Shown here: positions 4,532 to 7,052 of the stretch, piece after piece
How the letters are laid out: each line of letters starts with the position of its first letter
Numbering within the stretch: position 1 is the stretch's first letter
Assembly (NCBI GenBank): GCA_016938155.1
Contig: JAFGVF010000305.1
Location: 1 to 7,052 of the forward strand
From: Candidatus Cloacimonadota bacterium
Lineage (GTDB): Bacteria; Cloacimonadota; Cloacimonadia; Cloacimonadales; JAFGVF01
Direction: 5' to 3'
DNA: 7,052 bases
Notes under the pieces: model-generated
The model's input: the letters and a program-made list of their open reading frames with translations, nothing else
What the model was told of the DNA's origin: nothing
Database searches by the model: none
Made by a program: the position numbers and the translations under genes

Positions 4532-6339
4532 GCTTTCTCCTTATTCCCATTCAAATATTTATCAATAGCATTAGCAGCTATATGCCCGTTGGCAATACCA
4601 TGAATCACATCAGGACCTTGAATAATATCACCCCCGACAAATAGCCATTTCAAATCTGACTGGAAACCATCATTGACTTTAATCCGCCCTCGAGCGTTAA
4701 AATCTAATCCGGCTTTCAGGTTATCGGAAATATAAGAGAGGTCCATCCCCTGTCCTATAGATTCAACTATCATGTCTGCTTCAAAGAATTTCTTCTGATT
4801 ATCATCAAACTTAGGGCTAAAACTCCCGGCTTCATCAAAGACGCTAAGACATTTAACTGCATGTAAACCTTTTATTTGTCCATTCTCAATCTCAATTTCT
4901 TTAGGACCCCAACCAGGAATAATCAGAGCTTTCTCTTCCCTTGCTTCTACAATTTCTTCTCGGTCAGCAGGCATGATATCCTCAGTTTCCAAGGAAGTTG
5001 CCACCACATTCACCTCTCCATAAGCTTGATTCTGCAAACGAGCGAGTGTTCTGGTAATATCCATTGCCACATTTCCACCACCTATAACCACAATCTTTTT
5101 TGCCAAATCAATCTCATTACCTAAGGTTACTTCTCGTAGAAGATCTGTTGCAAAATAGACACGAGCATGTTCAGAACCGGGGATTCGAGTACTTCTACCC
5201 AAATGTAAGCCAGTACCGGCAAAGACTGCATCAAAATCAGCATGGAGCTGTTCAAGAGTTATATCTATACCTATTCGTGTATCAAATTGAACCTCGACCC
5301 CAAGAGACAAGATGTAATCTATATCCTTATCAATCTGCTCATACGGCAAACGATAGTCAGGAATACCGTAGCGCATCATACCACCACTATTAGGCAGAGC
5401 TTCAAATATCTTCACTTGATAGCCCATAACGGCAAGATAGTAAGCAGCAGACAGCCCGGATGGTCCTGCACCTATTATTGCGACCTTCTTATCTAATCTA
5501 TCATCGGCAAGGTGCTCTGTTCCTAATACTTCTGCATATTTTTCAGGTGGTATTTGGTCAGCAATATAGCGTTTAAGCCAACGAATCGCAAGGGCTTCAC
5601 CATTGTGATGCAAGGCACAAGCATCTTCACAGCGATGTGTACAGATACGACCACAAATCTCAGGAAGAGGATTTGTTTCGTATAATATTCTAAAGGCATT
5701 CTCAATATCATCTTCCCTAATTGCAGCAATATATGCCGGAATATCCATGTGAGCAGGACAAGTCGCAGTGCAGAGACCACATTCAAGACAGCGTTCAGCC
5801 TCTTTCATAGCCTGCTCTTTATTATATCCTTTCACAATCTCTATAAATGACTTGTCCCGATTTTCAGGGTGTAACTCACCCATATCTATCCGGTCAAAAT
5901 CGATTAGAGCTATCTTCTCATCACGCTTGTATCCCTTTTCATTATTCTGCCATTTAGTCTTATCACTACCTGGTACAAAACGGAAATCCTCTGCATTGTC
6001 TGAAATCCAAGTATATTCATTTGACATTGTCAATGCACCGGTTGGACATATATCCACACAAAGTGCACACCAGCAACAGCGTCCATAATCTATTTTAGGT
6101 CTTAATCCGCTGTTTCCATCCTTGCTCTCTTGTCCTTCGACAGGCACCATATCAATTGCTGCATTCTGGCAAATCTCTTCACAACTTCCACAACCAATAC
6201 ACTTATCAAAGTTATTTTGATGAAAGCCTCGGTAATTATCAGCACCGGGACGCTCAGTTAAAGGGTTCTTTATCGTCCATGGTTCTTTTGCTGCATGTTT
6301 CCAAACAGATAAAGGATTTATAATATCTTTTAAACTCAT
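4528..6339 (-). CDS. NuoI-like ferredoxin fused to GltD-like FAD/NAD(P) oxidoreductase
   Basis: The 603-residue protein joins two modules. Residues 1-128 resemble complex I subunit NuoI: a YRG motif at 36-38, then two 4Fe-4S sites, Cys47/50/53/57 and Cys88/91/94/98, with an extra Cys89. Residues 170-595 resemble the glutamate synthase small subunit and NfnB-type diaphorases. They carry Cys184/187/190/194 and Cys229/233/237/241, an FAD-binding GAGPSG (290-295), GGMMRYGIP (319-327), an NAD(P)-binding GGGNVAMD (420-427), and a C-terminal VGGDIIQGPDVIHGIANG (568-585) that closes the FAD site. It should pass electrons between NAD(P)H, FAD and several 4Fe-4S clusters. It lies 3 nt after a NuoD-like gene, where nuoH/nuoI would be expected, which suggests it is the electron-input arm of a complex-I-like membrane complex and not a glutamate synthase subunit (no gltB is seen here). 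The GAGAGG ribosome binding site overlaps the nuoD stop. Confidence 0.92.
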   Translation of the reverse strand: MSLKDIINPLSVWKHAAKEPWTIKNPLTERPGADNYRGFHQNNFDKCIGCGSCEEICQNAAIDMVPVEGQESKDGNSGLRPKIDYGRCCWCALCVDICPTGALTMSNEYTWISDNAEDFRFVPGSDKTKWQNNEKGYKRDEKIALIDFDRIDMGELHPENRDKSFIEIVKGYNKEQAMKEAERCLECGLCTATCPAHMDIPAYIAAIREDDIENAFRILYETNPLPEICGRICTHRCEDACALHHNGEALAIRWLKRYIADQIPPEKYAEVLGTEHLADDRLDKKVAIIGAGPSGLSAAYYLAVMGYQVKIFEALPNSGGMMRYGIPDYRLPYEQIDKDIDYILSLGVEVQFDTRIGIDITLEQLHADFDAVFAGTGLHLGRSTRIPGSEHARVYFATDLLREVTLGNEIDLAKKIVVIGGGNVAMDITRTLARLQNQAYGEVNVVATSLETEDIMPADREEIVEAREEKALIIPGWGPKEIEIENGQIKGLHAVKCLSVFDEAGSFSPKFDDNQKKFFEADMIVESIGQGMDLSYISDNLKAGLDFNARGRIKVNDGFQSDLKWLFVGGDIIQGPDVIHGIANGHIAANAIDKYLNGNKEKA

Positions 6340-6342
6340 CTA

Positions 6343-7052
6343 TTACCTCTCTATTTCAGGTGGGCAAGTATGAAGAGAAACCATCAATGTTGCCAAATCA
6401 GAAATTGAAATGTTGGTTGCTAATTTTTCTAATACTGATATCGCGTGCGTATAACTTGCACCTCGAGCATAAACTCTACGAGGGTATTTTGTCCCGTCAG
6501 AAACCATGTAAAACCCATGCTCTCCTCTTGTTGACTCAGCTCTCTTATATGTTTGTCCAGCCGGTATTTTCCAATGCAGAACATTGGGTAGCTTAGCTTG
6601 GATTTCTCCCCCCTCAGGCATTTTATCTAAGATCTGTGAAATCAGATTCAGACTCTGATGAAGTTCGCGATAGCGTAATTTTGCTCGTTCATAAGCATCA
6701 CTTTCAGTACCGGTAATCATCTCCATTTCCAATTCAGGATATTTAAGATAGGGATTTGTGATTCTAATGTCATTTTCTACACCACAAGCTCTGGCATTTG
6801 GACCGGTAATCCCATATTCACTGATCATCTCCTTAGGAATATAACCCAGACCGGTAAGGCGTGACTTCACAATTGCATTGTTAAAAAAGTTTCGTTCCAC
6901 ATCAACAAGTAACTCTTTAGTCTGTTTGATCTGAGCTCTAACTCTATTCCTGAATCCTGACGGCAAGTCTTTACGAACGCCACCTGGTATCATATACATA
7001 TGATAAACTCGTCCTCCCGTCATCTCTTCAAAGAGATCTAACCAAAAGTCTC
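6343..7052 (-). CDS. nuoD: NuoD-like NADH dehydrogenase 49 kDa subunit, 5' end outside window
   Basis: The C-terminal 235 residues are present; the frame is open to the right edge, and the ATG at 7023 is internal, because DFWLDLFEE precedes it in frame. Family blocks are LFEEMTGGRVYHMYMIPGG, GPNARACGVENDIR, the arginine-rich helix ERAKLRYRELHQSLNLI, and ESTRGEHGFYMVSDG. This is the 49 kDa quinone-site subunit of complex I, homologous to the large subunit of membrane-bound NiFe hydrogenases. The C-terminus SLHTCPPEIER has only one Cys where catalytic hydrogenases have DPCxxC, so the NiFe ligands are incomplete and a hydrogenase role is unlikely. The membrane complex could be complex I or an Mbx-like relative. 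It is followed after 3 nt by the NuoI-GltD fusion gene. The rest of the operon is outside the window. Confidence 0.92.
   Translation of the reverse strand, partial: DFWLDLFEEMTGGRVYHMYMIPGGVRKDLPSGFRNRVRAQIKQTKELLVDVERNFFNNAIVKSRLTGLGYIPKEMISEYGITGPNARACGVENDIRITNPYLKYPELEMEMITGTESDAYERAKLRYRELHQSLNLISQILDKMPEGGEIQAKLPNVLHWKIPAGQTYKRAESTRGEHGFYMVSDGTKYPRRVYARGASYTHAISVLEKLATNISISDLATLMVSLHTCPPEIER

Noticed and set aside
5523..5786. 87-codon minus-strand frame inside the fusion gene
   Set aside because: It is a shifted-frame shadow of the NuoI-GltD gene, with no motif or ribosome binding site of its own.
4528..6339. Glutamate synthase small subunit (gltD) as the gene name
   Set aside because: The GltD similarity is real, but the NuoI-like N-terminal module, the nuoD neighbour and the absence of gltB argue for a role in a complex-I-like enzyme.

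Overview
The window carries six protein-coding genes, all on the minus strand, and about 1.5 kb of non-coding DNA in two blocks. It is AT-rich by eye (roughly 40% G+C). Signals are bacterial: strong AAGGAG-type ribosome binding sites, a TTGACA -35 box, a factor-independent terminator and tight gene spacing. Complex-I-like genes with a GltD-type flavoprotein, an iron-sulfur-rich proteome and a rubrerythrin-type protein suggest an anaerobic, probably fermentative or syntrophic bacterium. A Cloacimonadota-like lineage would fit, but that is a guess from gene content, not a demonstrated placement.

From the right-hand edge, in the direction of transcription, there is first an operon: the C-terminal part of a NuoD-like 49 kDa subunit (7052-6343), a 603-residue fusion of a NuoI-like ferredoxin with a GltD-like FAD/NAD(P) oxidoreductase (6339-4528), and a rubredoxin-less rubrerythrin-type diiron protein (4531-4079). 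The genes are 3 nt apart or overlap by ATGA, and the operon ends in a 9-bp-stem terminator (4067-4016). The likely theme is electron transfer between NAD(P)H or ferredoxin and a membrane-bound complex-I-like machine, with a diiron protein attached, perhaps for oxidative-stress defence.

A 350-bp spacer follows, then a monocistronic secreted dienelactone-hydrolase-family protein (3714-2944). After it comes a 1.1-kb region with no convincing gene (2943 to about 1822). It is rich in small repeats: an 89-bp inverted array of 11-bp units, a smaller 11-bp-period array, a nested stem-loop and two diverged copies of a 51-bp element.

The left end is a TetR-family regulator (1794-1126) followed 10 nt later by tldD (1115 to the left edge, incomplete). 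A TTGACA box and a 19-bp near-palindrome just upstream of tetR look like an autoregulated promoter for the pair. No tRNA, rRNA, CRISPR array, transposase or phage gene is visible.
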